Positions 17,110 through 26,298 of a DNA stretch of 64,000 nt are shown one piece after another. The notes under the pieces were generated by a model. That model searched no databases, was not told the origin of the DNA, and worked only from the letters and a program-made list of their open reading frames with translations. Each line of letters opens with the position of its first letter. Position 1 is the first letter of the stretch. The position numbers and the translations under genes are program-made. Location of the stretch: positions 661,495 through 725,494 of the forward strand of contig LT984854.1 in the NCBI GenBank assembly GCA_900258555.1, written 5' to 3'. This stretch comes from an uncultured Desulfobacterium sp. Lineage in GTDB: Bacteria; Desulfobacterota; DSM-4660; Desulfatiglandales; Desulfatiglandaceae.

Positions 17110-17799
17110 ATGATAGCGAAAAAAAAGGAATTCACCATCGGCCTTGTAATGATCGCACTGTTTGCAGTGGTTCTGATCATTGTTTTTTCACCTGTATTTA
17201 ACGGAAAAAACGGTCTTCAATATCTGGACTCTCTTTATAATTCCATTTCAAAGGGATCGGCCTACTACATCCCCAAGGTAAGGGAAGAGACGGAAAAATT
17301 CGTCGGCAAGACGGTCAGTGTGCCGATCAATATGGGAAAGGAGGAGACCGCAAGACAGACGGCCATGCTTTTTGAAAAAGGGGGCGCAAAGGTTGAGGTC
17401 TCAGGAAGTGAGCTCAAGATTGACTGCGACCTGGGAAAGGTCTTTGATAACTGCCTGGCCGATGCAGACCTCATGTACATAAATGATGGTGCAGCGCTTG
17501 TCAGCAAATACGGCTACGATGAAAGGCAGGTCCTTTTCAACTGGCATACGGCCTTTAAGGCCATGGACAAGGTCCTTACCAAAGAGGAAAAGTTCGAAGA
17601 GGCCCGTGTGATCCTCGAGGTAAGGGAAAAGGCCCTGGAGCCGTCATACAACTACTATAAAATCGTTCCGGAGAAGATAAGCTCTAAGCTGGGAATAGTG
17701 GTTTTTTCTCTGGTCTTTTATGTAATCTACACCGTATGGTACGGTTTTGCGATCATGTACCTGTTTGAAGGTTGGGGGCTCCAGTTGGAAGAGCATTAA
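17110..17799 (+). CDS. Two-TM protein encoded with the TSUP permease, function unknown
   Basis: I do not recognise a named family. The protein has 229 residues, an N-terminal TM (about 9-28), a soluble segment of about 165 residues, and a C-terminal TM (about 197-218, VVFSLVFYVIYTVWYGFAIM). Both ends are then predicted cytoplasmic and the middle extracytoplasmic. The middle contains VREETEKFVGKTVSVPI and a pair of cysteines (IDCDLGKVFDNC) that could form a disulfide. A strong AGGAGGTG precedes ATG 17110, and the gene begins two bases after the permease stop, so it is probably a subunit or sensor of that permease. Its length and single-domain layout suggest an accessory role rather than transport by itself. 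Confidence 0.85.
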   Translation: MIAKKKEFTIGLVMIALFAVVLIIVFSPVFNGKNGLQYLDSLYNSISKGSAYYIPKVREETEKFVGKTVSVPINMGKEETARQTAMLFEKGGAKVEVSGSELKIDCDLGKVFDNCLADADLMYINDGAALVSKYGYDERQVLFNWHTAFKAMDKVLTKEEKFEEARVILEVREKALEPSYNYYKIVPEKISSKLGIVVFSLVFYVIYTVWYGFAIMYLFEGWGLQLEEH

Positions 17800-17983
17800 A
17801 CTTTTGGTCGTGTGCAGGAACGCCGATTCGTTCTTGCGCACGACCTTCGCCAATCAATCAAATTCAGGAATCCGACACTCTCCGGCAAATCCCTCCGTTA
17901 TAGGGTCGCAATCCAATGTCATTAACTTAACGATTCTTAATAGGCGAAAAAACGCGGATTCGCAGTCGTGAAGGAAATATTTT

Positions 17984-18090
17984 GAACCGCAGAATATCGA
18001 ACAAGGAATGTCGAATTTCGAAGTAATGAATCGCTTTTTTTAATATCCTTAATTCTACATTCGAAATTCCTTGTTCGATATTGGATATTC
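17984..18090. repeat. Dispersed inverted-repeat element, copy 1
   Basis: AACCGCAGAATATCGAACAA runs into GGAATGTCGAAT on the left and is matched on the right by the inverted ATTCGAAATTCCTTGTTCGA plus TATT, giving arms of about 25 bases. A related element (copy 2) lies at 20814-20915, so the two flank the PEP-synthase-like gene. No coding capacity; probably a MITE or REP-like sequence. The rest of the 17800-18180 gap has no gene. Confidence 0.7.
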
Positions 18091-18180
18091 TCTTAACTTA
18101 CTGATATTGGATCGCAAACTAAAAAGTAACCTTTGCGATCTTTCCCTCTTCGCGTTAATATCTGTTTGGAGGTTTAAGGC

Positions 18181-20799
18181 TTGGGTCAGGTTATTAAACG
18201 CATAAGAGATTTATTTTACAGGAAAAGGACCCTGGACGAGTCTGAGGTTGAAGTACTTCGAAACGACTTCCAGGCCCGCTACCATTTTTTCAAGCTCCTG
18301 CTCAACGCAAACAACAAGGCCCTGGAGGTGATGAGCGAGATGGAAGACGCGCTCAGGGGCGACAGGCCTTTCGGCATAACCTATGTCCGCGCGTTGTGCA
18401 CCACGGTCTCAACCAATGTGTGGCAGATCATCAACAACTTGAATCAACTGGCCCAGGGCAAGTACGGCGAGCTGAACAACAGATTTAAAGATATACAGCA
18501 AAATATCAATCCTTTCATAAAGCCGACACACCATCCTATGGAGGGAAGCCTGACCCTGTCCCTAAAGGAGATAGACAAGGGCTTTGCCGACCAGGTGGGG
18601 AGCAAGATGGCCAACCTTGGAGAGATCAGGAACAATGTTCATCTAAAGATATCCAATGGGTTCGCCATTACGGCAGAGGCCTATCGCCGGTTCATGGAAC
18701 ATAGTGATGTACAGCAGGAGATATCCCGCCGATTCCAGACCACGGACAGGGACCGTATTGATCAGCTTTACGGCCTGAGCGCAGGGATTCAGCAGTTGAT
18801 TATCCAAAGCCCGCTTCCCCCGGATCTTGAGGAGGCTATTTCAGAACAGTATCGCAATCTTGAAAAAGAAGAGGGCAATAATGTAACCGTGGTGATGAGG
18901 AGCAGCGCCCTTGGAGAGGATTTTGCTGAGACCTCTTTTGCGGGGCAATATCGCTCGGCCTTAAATGTCAGCGGTGAAAATATTCATCAGGTATACAAGG
19001 AGATTGTCGCCAGCAAATACAGCCTTCAGGCCATGATATACCGCCTTAACAGGGGCATCAGGAGTGAGGACGTCGCCATGTGCGTCGGCTGCATGACAAT
19101 GGTTAAGGCCGTATCAGGCGGGGTGACCTATTCCAGAAATCCCATTGATGTGCGCGATGATTCAGTCTACATCAATTCAGTCTGGGGCCTGCCCAAGACC
19201 GTCGTTGACGGAAGCGCCGCTTCAGACCTGTTTGTTGTCTCCAGGGGAACCCCACTTAAAATTGTAAAAAGAGATATACCTATCAAGAGTCAAAGTTTTG
19301 TGTGCTATCCGGAGGAGGGTGTATGCAGGCTGGATCTGACAGGGGAAAAGGATAAACTTCCTTCATTGACTGATAAGCAGGCCCTTGAGCTAGCCCGAAT
19401 TGCGATAATGATTGAAGACTACTATGGCTTACCTCAGGATATCGAGTGGGCCGTTAATGAAGATGGCGAAATAATCGTTTTACAGTGCCGGCCCCTAAGG
19501 CAGATCTCCGTGCAGGAATCAAAGGACAAATATGTTCATGAGGCGGATGACGACACTATCATCTTCAAGGGAGGTGTAACTGCAAGCCCGGGTATTGCGG
19601 CGGGACCTGCTTTTTTGGCCAGAAAAGACGTGGATGTGCTTCGTTTCCCTCAAGGGGCCATCCTGGTGACTGCCCAGGCATTGCCCCGTTGGGCCACGGT
19701 GTTAAGCAGGGCCTCTGCGCTGATCTCAGAACATGGAAGCACCGCAGGCCATCTGGCCAATGTATCAAGAGAATTCGATGTACCGGCCCTGTTCGGAGTT
19801 GAGGGGGCATTGGATACACTGGAAAACGGACAGATGATCACAGTGGACGCCGATGCGCAGAAGATTTACAAGGGTCGCATAGAGAGGCTTTTGGATGCAA
19901 AAAGACCCAGGAAGATTCTGATGGAAGGAAGCCCGGTTCTGGAGGCCTTAAGGAGTGCGGCCCAATATATAACCCCGCTGAATCTGCTCGACCCCGCGAG
20001 CCCCAATTTCAGGCCCAGAAACTGCACAACCTTTCATGACATCACCCGTTACTGCCATGAAAAGGTGGTGGAGGAGATGTTCCAGTTCGGCAAGACCCAC
20101 CACTTTCCCGAGCGCTCCAGCAAGCAACTGTTCTGCGAGGTTCCAATGCAGTGGTGGATCCTGAATCTGGACGACGGATTCAGGGAGGAGGTGCAGGGGA
20201 AGTATGTCCGTCTGGAGGACATTGTCTCCATACCCATGCTCGCCCTCTGGGATGGGATAGCAGCCATACCCTGGGAAGGGCCCCCGCCGGTTGACGGCAA
20301 GGGACTGATGTCTGTGATGTTCGAGGCGACCACCAACAGGGCCTTGACTACAGGGGTAAAATCAAACTATGCAAACAGAAATTACTTCATGATATCCAAA
20401 AACTACTGTAATCTAAGCTCCAGACTGGGGTTTCATTTTTCCACCATAGAGGCGCTGGTAAGCGAGCGGCCCTCGGAGAACTATATCAGTTTTCAGTTCA
20501 AAGGTGGGGCTGCAAACTTCCAGCGGAGGCTTCAGAGGGTCATTTTCATAAAGGAGATACTGGAGAGATACGAGTTCAGGGTGATAATCAGAAAGGATAA
20601 CCTTTCGGCGCGCGTCGAGGACCGTGAAATGGAGTACATGAAAAAACGGCTGATGGTCCTTGGCTATCTGACCATCCATACCAGACAACTGGACATGATT
20701 ATGTCAAGGGATGCATCCGTAAGTCACTACAGGGCAAAGATCTTCAACGATATTGATCAGATCCTGGGCTTGACAAGACAGAATATTGATATATCCTGA
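18181..20799 (+). CDS. PEP synthase/PPDK-like protein lacking the canonical PEP barrel
   Basis: This 872-residue protein contains the first two modules of pyruvate phosphate dikinase/PEP synthase. After a novel N-terminal helical region (1-130) comes the ATP-grasp nucleotide domain (about 138-445: GSKMANLGEI, RSSALGEDFAETSFAGQY, DIEWAVNEDGEIIVLQCRPL). Then comes the swivelling phosphohistidine domain (about 460-560) with the probable phospho-His in EHGSTAGHLANVSREFDVPA. The last 270 residues do not look like the PEP/pyruvate-binding TIM barrel; they contain CEVPMQWWILNLDDGF and FHFSTIEALVSER. So it may phosphorylate or dephosphorylate another substrate or protein. Start is TTG 18181 with GGAGGT seven bases upstream. 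Located after the TSUP genes; role inferred as regulatory or metabolic coupling. Confidence 0.85.
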   Translation: MGQVIKRIRDLFYRKRTLDESEVEVLRNDFQARYHFFKLLLNANNKALEVMSEMEDALRGDRPFGITYVRALCTTVSTNVWQIINNLNQLAQGKYGELNNRFKDIQQNINPFIKPTHHPMEGSLTLSLKEIDKGFADQVGSKMANLGEIRNNVHLKISNGFAITAEAYRRFMEHSDVQQEISRRFQTTDRDRIDQLYGLSAGIQQLIIQSPLPPDLEEAISEQYRNLEKEEGNNVTVVMRSSALGEDFAETSFAGQYRSALNVSGENIHQVYKEIVASKYSLQAMIYRLNRGIRSEDVAMCVGCMTMVKAVSGGVTYSRNPIDVRDDSVYINSVWGLPKTVVDGSAASDLFVVSRGTPLKIVKRDIPIKSQSFVCYPEEGVCRLDLTGEKDKLPSLTDKQALELARIAIMIEDYYGLPQDIEWAVNEDGEIIVLQCRPLRQISVQESKDKYVHEADDDTIIFKGGVTASPGIAAGPAFLARKDVDVLRFPQGAILVTAQALPRWATVLSRASALISEHGSTAGHLANVSREFDVPALFGVEGALDTLENGQMITVDADAQKIYKGRIERLLDAKRPRKILMEGSPVLEALRSAAQYITPLNLLDPASPNFRPRNCTTFHDITRYCHEKVVEEMFQFGKTHHFPERSSKQLFCEVPMQWWILNLDDGFREEVQGKYVRLEDIVSIPMLALWDGIAAIPWEGPPPVDGKGLMSVMFEATTNRALTTGVKSNYANRNYFMISKNYCNLSSRLGFHFSTIEALVSERPSENYISFQFKGGAANFQRRLQRVIFIKEILERYEFRVIIRKDNLSARVEDREMEYMKKRLMVLGYLTIHTRQLDMIMSRDASVSHYRAKIFNDIDQILGLTRQNIDIS

Positions 20800-20813
20800 C
20801 CCCCGATAAGTAA

Positions 20814-20915
20814 AACCGAATATCGAACAAGGAATATCGAATGAAGAAGGAAGAATTTTTCAATCATATAGAATAAATAGAGTGAAACGATTCCATACTT
20901 CGATATTCTGCGGTT
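20814..20915. repeat. Dispersed inverted-repeat element, copy 2
   Basis: AACCGAATATCGAACAAGGA at the left end and CTTCGATATTCTGCGGTT at the right end are inverted counterparts. The left arm is nearly identical to that of the element at 17984-18090, including TATCGAACAAGGAAT. It lies directly after the PEP-synthase-like gene and immediately upstream of the livH fragment, near a deletion scar. Non-coding. Confidence 0.7.
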
Positions 20916-20974
20916 AAAAATTTTTCCCTTGCTGACAGTTACCAGTCTCATGATACTTGTTGGAGACAGCTAAG

Positions 20975-21131
20975 ATGCTCTTTCAGCACATCATCAACGG
21001 TCTGGCCCTGGGAAGTATCTATGCCCTGATAGCCCTTGGATTTTCCCTGATCTACAAATCCACAGACATCTTAAACCTCGCCCACGGCCAATTGATGATG
21101 ATCTCGGCCTTTTTTGCGTTTGTATTTCTAT
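20975..21131 (+). pseudogene. livH: Branched-chain amino acid ABC permease LivH, 5' fragment
   Basis: From ATG 20975 (GGAGA eight bases upstream) the translation reads like the N-terminus of LivH, the membrane permease of branched-chain amino acid ABC importers: INGLALGSIYALIALGFSLI and LNLAHGQLMMISAFFAFVFL are typical. After about 52 residues the similarity stops abruptly; the full protein is about 290 residues. The frame then runs into a few unrelated codons and a stop near 21152. Directly at this point an HsdR-like frame begins. None of the other liv genes are in the window. The fragment is a dead remnant, although it keeps its start signals. Confidence 0.85.
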
Positions 21132-21132
21132 C

Positions 21133-22091
21133 TGCACACCATGTATGTGGATAAACCCCTGGCTGGTATTAAGGCCGTGCAGACCCTTTCGCGCCTAAAC
21201 AGGGCGCACCCCCAAAAGCACGATGTGTTTGTCCTCGATTTTATGAACAATACGGAAACAATCACCCATGCGTTTTCAGACTACTACCGCACCACCATTC
21301 TCTCGGAGGAGACCGATCCCAATAAACTGCATGATCTTAAGTCTGCACTGGATGGTCACCAGATCTATCTGCCCGAGCAGGTTGATCAACTCGTCTCCCT
21401 TTACCTGAGCGGCGCTGAACGTGAGAACCTGGATCCGATCCTCGACGTGTGCGTAGCAGTATATATGGAACGGCTTGATGAGGACGAGCAAGTGGACTTC
21501 AAAGGAAAGGCAAAAGCCTTTACACGAACCTATGATTTTCTTGCCTCAATATTGCCGTACAGCAATGCAGAATGGGAAAGGCTGTCTATATTCTTAACAT
21601 TTCTTGTACCAAAGCTTCCTGCGCCAAAAGAGGAAGACCTCTCCAAGGGGATTCTCGAACTCATCGATATGGACAGCTACCGTGTGGAAAAGAAAGCGGC
21701 CTTGAAGATTGTACTGGAGGATGAAAACGCGGAGATTGAACCGATCCCGATCGGGGGTGGCGGAAGGATCTCCGATCCTGATATAGACTATCTGAGCAAT
21801 ATCCTCGCATCTTTTAACCAGCAGTTCGGCACCCTTTTCACTGATGCGGATCGTGTATCCAGGCGTATTAAAGATGATATCGCACCAAAGGTGGCTGCCG
21901 ACCAGGGATATCAGAATGCCAGGAAAAATACGCCGCAGACAGCAAGGATAGAACATGACAAGGTGCTTGAACAGGTCATCGTATCATTGATGAAGGACGA
22001 CACAGAATTGTTTAAACAATTTTTCCAAAACGAATCATTCCGGAGATTCGTTACTGATATGGTTTTCAATCTCACTGGTGGATATGGATAA
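21133..22091 (+). pseudogene. hsdR: Type I restriction enzyme HsdR, C-terminal fragment
   Basis: The translation from about 21133 reads LHTMYVDKPLAGIKAVQTLS, then RLNRAHPQKHDVFVLDF and YYRTTILSEETDPNKLHDLK. This is the end of the helicase motor (motif VI-like QTLSRLNR) and the C-terminal region of type I restriction subunit R. About 320 residues remain of a protein normally near 1000; the nuclease and first helicase domains are absent. The nominal ORF begins at a TTG (21114) inside the livH fragment, and the first internal Met is at 21141. No hsdM or hsdS gene is nearby. The abrupt join to livH marks a large deletion or rearrangement. A truncated product could be expressed but would not cut DNA. 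Confidence 0.88.
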
Positions 22092-22136
22092 GTTTATATA
22101 ATATGACAAGTGACAAATACGACTGTTTCTGATCAG

Positions 22137-22535
22137 CTATGCAGCTTTAACAAGGAGAGTGAGCCCCCTTATTCCCAGGACCACCACCTCCTGCCCGGTC
22201 TCTATCGGGGCTTCGGTCTCTGCTGTGCAGGCCTCCCACAGCTCACCCCTTACAAAGATATATCCGCAAGGGTCTAACCGCTCTTTGGCAATGCCGTGAA
22301 GGCCGATCATGGGATTGTTCTTTTCTCCGTGACCCCAGTCATATGCCCGCCATACAAACGGATAAAAGACTATATCAATGGTCACCCATAAACCGCTCAG
22401 CCCCCATATAAGCCAGGGGGGCATCTCAATCCATTGTCGCGCCACATAAAGAACAAGAATCAAGACGGCAATCCCCGGCAATTGGATCAGGGTATATTTA
22501 AGGATGATTCTGGCTGACCACATGGTCTGGTTCAT
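22137..22535 (-). CDS. NfeD-like membrane protein
   Basis: This 132-residue protein has two TM helices near the N-terminus (about 13-30 and 38-58) and a C-terminal OB-fold-like region with GLHGIAKERLDPCGYIFVRGELW and GQEVVVLGIRGLTLLVK, typical of the NfeD family. Full NfeD proteins often carry a ClpP-like protease; this is the short form, which usually partners a flotillin/stomatin-type protein. No such partner is in the window. It is read from the minus strand, 122 bases after the DUF1003 gene, in an apparent three-gene group with the broken dedA. The ribosome site of ATG 22535 is weak. Confidence 0.85.
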   Translation of the reverse strand: MNQTMWSARIILKYTLIQLPGIAVLILVLYVARQWIEMPPWLIWGLSGLWVTIDIVFYPFVWRAYDWGHGEKNNPMIGLHGIAKERLDPCGYIFVRGELWEACTAETEAPIETGQEVVVLGIRGLTLLVKAA

Positions 22536-22657
22536 ATTGTTTTTCTATGGGTGATAGTCTTTATCCAATGAGCCGATTTCAATATTACATCAATATCCTC
22601 TTGCGCATACATATGTTCTCTTGAGATATTGATATCGCATCCTTAAAGTCAATTACA

Positions 22658-23359
22658 TCAATCTCGCCTGCCAATCTCAGATAACAAGTCAAGCTGAATC
22701 TCCTGGATCTGAGCCAAACGGTCCCACTGATGCGAAAGCAGGTGGTCCATCTTGTCGTTAAGTTGCCGGATCTCAAGTTCAGCCTTGAGGTTTACCTGGT
22801 AGTCGTGCTGCGAGCGCAAGCGGTCCTTTGCCTCCTGGCGGTTCTGACTCATCATGATTATCGGCGCTTGAATAGCAGCCAGACAGGATAGGATAAGATT
22901 CAGGAGTATATAAGGATATGGATCCGGGGGTCGCCAGAGCAATACAAAAGAGTTCATCCCGATCCACAGCCCGAGGAAGGCGCCAAAGCAGATGAGAAAG
23001 GTCCAGCTTCCGCCAAATGTTGCAATTCTATCCGCCAATCTTTCACCAAAGGACCACTTTTGCTCGAACTCCGCATCAACATTTTTTGCCAGCAGCTCAT
23101 GATCGCGGATGCTCTGTAAGACTTCGCGCTCAAGGCCTGTCAGATCCCCCCTTTCCGTCTCCAAAAGGGTGTGAACATAGTTGGCTCGATATTTGTTCAA
23201 GTCTGCACGGCAGATAAAATTCTCCTGGGACCAGTCCGGATGATCCTTCATTATCTCTTTTGAAATGACGTCCCGGACGGTCGCACCCGGGACAAGAGCC
23301 CTGTTAGGGAACATCCTTCCGCAGATCGCGCAGGCCTTCAATTCAGTCCTTTTACTCAT
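22658..23359 (-). CDS. DUF1003 family membrane protein
   Basis: This 233-residue protein matches the DUF1003 (COG4420) layout. An N-terminal segment has a Cys pair (CAICGRMF) and a Cys in FICRADLNKYRANYV. Two TM helices follow at about 113-135 and 145-167 with the signature LNLILSCLAAIQAPIIMMSQNRQ, and a long C-terminal coiled coil of 55-60 residues starts DRLRSQHDYQVNLKAELEIR. The function of the family is unknown. ATG 23359 has a G-rich site (GGGGGT) upstream. It follows the dedA pseudogene by 39 bases on the same strand and is probably co-transcribed with it. Confidence 0.9.
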   Translation of the reverse strand: MSKRTELKACAICGRMFPNRALVPGATVRDVISKEIMKDHPDWSQENFICRADLNKYRANYVHTLLETERGDLTGLEREVLQSIRDHELLAKNVDAEFEQKWSFGERLADRIATFGGSWTFLICFGAFLGLWIGMNSFVLLWRPPDPYPYILLNLILSCLAAIQAPIIMMSQNRQEAKDRLRSQHDYQVNLKAELEIRQLNDKMDHLLSHQWDRLAQIQEIQLDLLSEIGRRD

Positions 23360-23398
23360 ACCTAATACCCCCGATATCGCAACGGAGCCGATAGGCCT

Positions 23399-23950
23399 CT
23401 ATTTCTTTCGCATAAAGCGGACAGTCCATATGACAATCCCAATTGCTGCTAAACCGATAAAAAACCAAAATTCGTAACGTTTGATGTCGCCGATTATTAC
23501 CTCGAGTGTGTGGCCAAATAGGTAGCCCATAGCTCCAATGGCAATAGCCCAAGATAATGCTCCGATAATATTAAATATCAGAAAGCGAAATGGTGCGATT
23601 CTGCTTATCCCGAGTACAAACGGAGTAATAGTGCGCAAACCATAGAGAAATCGAAATCCAAGCATAAGCAATATCTGGTGCTTATCCAGTAACAGAAGTA
23701 TTTCCTCTACCTTGGATTTCCAATTTTGCCGCTTTTCTAAGGCACTCTGCCCCTTGGCTCGACCGGCATAAAAGTAGAGTTGATCACCAAGCATGGTACC
23801 CAAGAAAGCGCTTACTATAACCCACGACAAATCAAGTTAACCCCTGTGTGCTGCAAAACCTCCTATCACCAGTATGGTTTCTCCTTCAAAGAAGGTCCCT
23901 GCTACTATTGCTGCATAACCATATGTGGATATGATTTCTTCTAGTGACAT
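23399..23950 (-). pseudogene. DedA/SNARE-associated family membrane protein, interrupted by one stop codon
   Basis: Read from ATG 23950, one continuous frame encodes a DedA-family protein of about 183 residues: TFFEGETILVIGGFAAHRG, a stop, then LDLSWVIVSAFLGTMLGDQL and RFLYGLRTITPFVLG. The only break is TAA at 23837-23839, where relatives have the Tyr of HRGYLDL, so a single base change (TAC or TAT to TAA) explains it. There is no shift of frame. The downstream part (23399-23830) remains open with an internal ATG/GTG. DedA proteins are polyprenyl-phosphate or phospholipid flippases with a re-entrant-loop motif. The gene may be recently inactivated, or this base may be a sequencing error. Confidence 0.88.
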
Positions 23951-24206
23951 TGTCCCTGTAATTGGCTTATAATTATATAATCTCTATAATCTGAAACAAT
24001 CTATCAGCCGTTGGTTTTTTAGTCTAAGATGGTAAGACATCATTAATCAAAGACACTCTTAGCATGTATTTTTATATCTTATAAATAGAGATGGTTTCAA
24101 TATTTTAACATTTGTCTGCCTTCTTGCCCATCCTTTTGCTGGCGGCGGACGATGAAGCAAGAGTCCATTAAATTGGGCTTGAGACTTGGTCACAGGAGTA
24201 CTGATA
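23951..24206. other. Divergent intergenic region
   Basis: About 255 AT-rich bases separate the divergent dedA remnant and the ftsH-like gene. Promoters for both directions must lie here, but no motif stands out strongly enough to annotate. AGGAG at 24194-24198 is the ribosome site of the ftsH-like gene. Confidence 0.35.
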
Positions 24207-26006
24207 ATGGAAAAGCAACATAAGTTTTCTATATGGTATGTACTGATAGGGATATGGATTGTCCTGATTCTTCAAAACTTTATACATAGTTCCTTTGCAA
24301 TCAAGACTATTCCCTATAGCCGGTTTCTGCAACTCTTGAAGGAGAATAAAGTAGCAGAGGTAGCTATTACCGCAAACCAGATCCAGGGCAAACTCAAGGC
24401 TGACGGCACAGAAAACAGCAGGGATGTGATGTTTAATACCGTAAGGGTTGATCCGGAGATATCCAATCTGCTTGATCAATATAAAGTCACCTTTAAGGGG
24501 GAGATTGAATCAACATTCCTTAAGGAGCTTATCTCCTGGGTTTTTCCCATGTTGGTCTTTTTTGGGATCTGGATGCTTTTTATGAAAAGGATGGCCGGCC
24601 AGCAGACCGGTTTTATGACTCTGGGAAAAAACAAGGCCAAGGTCTATATGGAAAGCGACCTTAACATCTCTTTTCAGGATGTTGCAGGGGTGGATGAGGC
24701 CAAACAGGAATTGGTGGAGGTGATAGATTTTCTTAAAGAGCCCAAGAAATTTACCGAGCTGGGCGGCAAGATGCCCAGAGGGATATTGCTCGTGGGGCCG
24801 CCCGGCACCGGAAAAACGCTTCTTGCCAAGGCCGTCGCAGGGGAGAGCCATGTGCCTTTCTTTAATCTGAGCGGATCTGAATTTGTAGAGATGTTTGTGG
24901 GCCTGGGCGCGGCCCGCGTGCGTGACCTGTTTGCCCAGGCCAAGCTGAAGGCGCCCTGTATAATATTTATTGATGAACTGGATGCCCTGGGAAAGGCAAG
25001 GGGCATCGGGGCTGTGGGAGGTCACGATGAGCGTGAGCAGACCCTTAACCAATTACTGGTGGAGCTGGACGGGTTTGACCCCCAGTTGGGTGTCATTCTC
25101 ATGGCCGCCACCAACAGGCCCGAGATCCTTGACCCGGCGCTGCTCAGGCCAGGTCGTTTTGACCGACACATACTGGTTGACAGACCGGATAAAAACGGGA
25201 GGGAGGACATCCTGAAGGTCCATCTAAAGGGGATCACAACAGTAAAAAATCTTGATACTGAAAAGCTGGCGGCCATGACCCCGGGCATGGTGGGCGCAGA
25301 CCTTGCCAATCTGGTCAATGAAGCAGCCCTTCTTGCTGTCCGTAGAAACAAGAAAAAGGTGGGCATGCCTGAATTTGAGGAGGCGATTGAAAGGGTGATG
25401 GCAGGGCTTGAAAAAAAGAATCGCCTGATCAATCCCCTGGAAAAACAGACCGTTGCCTACCACGAATTGGGCCACGCAATTGTTGCGCTATCTTTACCAG
25501 GCACCGATCCGGTCCAGAAGATCTCCATTATACCCCGTGGAATTGCAGCCCTTGGCTATACCATGCAGGTACCCACAGAAGATCGGTTTTTGATGAGAAA
25601 GACTGAACTTCTCAACAAGATCGCCACACTGCTGGGCGGTCGTGCTGCTGAGGAAATCATATTCGGGGATATCTCCACCGGCGCCCACAATGACCTGGCA
25701 AGGGCCACTGAAATAGCCCAAAGCATGGTCAAGGAATATGGCATGAGCAGCAAGGTGGGCCAGGTCTACTTTGCACAAGAAAAAAAATCGCGCTTTTTGC
25801 TCACCGGTCTGGAAGGCGCTGTGGAGTATAGTGACGCCACTGCCCAATTGATTGATAGTGAGGTCAGGGAAATCATCAGCGAACAATACGCAAGGGCACA
25901 GAAGATCCTTCAACAACACAAAGATGTCATGGAAAAGGCTGCCCTGTTGCTCTTAGAAAAAGAGAAGATAGAAGGTGCGGAACTGAAATCCCTGATGGGC
26001 GGTTAG
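24207..26006 (+). CDS. ftsH: FtsH-family ATP-dependent zinc metalloprotease
   Basis: This 599-residue membrane-anchored AAA+ protease degrades misfolded and regulatory membrane and cytosolic proteins. TM1 (about 11-29), a periplasmic segment and TM2 (about 107-127) are followed by the AAA module: Walker A GPPGTGKT (about 196-203), pore loop SEFVEMFVG, Walker [16 protein letters not shown] and the second region of homology ([20 protein letters not shown]). The protease domain follows with the zinc motif HELGH (His419, Glu420, His423) and the third ligand region [15 protein letters not shown] 24207 has AGGAG eight bases upstream; TTG 24186 is less likely. The protein stops soon after the protease domain, shorter than E. 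coli FtsH (644), and may be a second paralogue in the genome. It is monocistronic here. Confidence 0.93.
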   Translation: MEKQHKFSIWYVLIGIWIVLILQNFIHSSFAIKTIPYSRFLQLLKENKVAEVAITANQIQGKLKADGTENSRDVMFNTVRVDPEISNLLDQYKVTFKGEIESTFLKELISWVFPMLVFFGIWMLFMKRMAGQQTGFMTLGKNKAKVYMESDLNISFQDVAGVDEAKQELVEVIDFLKEPKKFTELGGKMPRGILLVGPPGTGKTLLAKAVAGESHVPFFNLSGSEFVEMFVGLGAARVRDLFAQAKLKAPCIIFIDELDALGKARGIGAVGGHDEREQTLNQLLVELDGFDPQLGVILMAATNRPEILDPALLRPGRFDRHILVDRPDKNGREDILKVHLKGITTVKNLDTEKLAAMTPGMVGADLANLVNEAALLAVRRNKKKVGMPEFEEAIERVMAGLEKKNRLINPLEKQTVAYHELGHAIVALSLPGTDPVQKISIIPRGIAALGYTMQVPTEDRFLMRKTELLNKIATLLGGRAAEEIIFGDISTGAHNDLARATEIAQSMVKEYGMSSKVGQVYFAQEKKSRFLLTGLEGAVEYSDATAQLIDSEVREIISEQYARAQKILQQHKDVMEKAALLLLEKEKIEGAELKSLMGG

Positions 26007-26298
26007 CAATTTGGTAACTTAAAAAGGTTTTGCCGCAATAACCTCAAAATCACGCCTCATAAAGCACAGGCCTCGTGAAATTTAATAGGTCCTGTGTGAA
26101 AATCACCGATTTTTTGATCTGGATGAAATCGTCGCCCGTTCCTGGTTTTGGCATCTTTTAGCCTATGATATCAAACCATTGTTGTATGTTCAACCAAAGC
26201 AAGAGGCTTTGGCATAGCTTATGCGTATTACCTAGACGTAAAGTATGACACATACTGGACTGAAACAATAACTGCAATAAGGCAATAAGAGGTGCATT
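26007..26298. other. Intergenic region after ftsH
   Basis: About 290 bases. A frame without a start codon at 26109-26216 reads like a short protein tail (DLDEIVARSWFWHLLAYDIK), which might be a gene remnant; I could not name it. A terminator for ftsH is not clear. AGAGGT at 26287-26292 serves the next gene. Confidence 0.3.

Noticed and set aside
26109..26216. Start-less frame reading DLDEIVARSWFWHLLAYDIK and ending in a stop
   Set aside because: It reads like a protein tail but is only about 36 codons, has no start codon and I could not match it to a family, so I list it only as a possible remnant.
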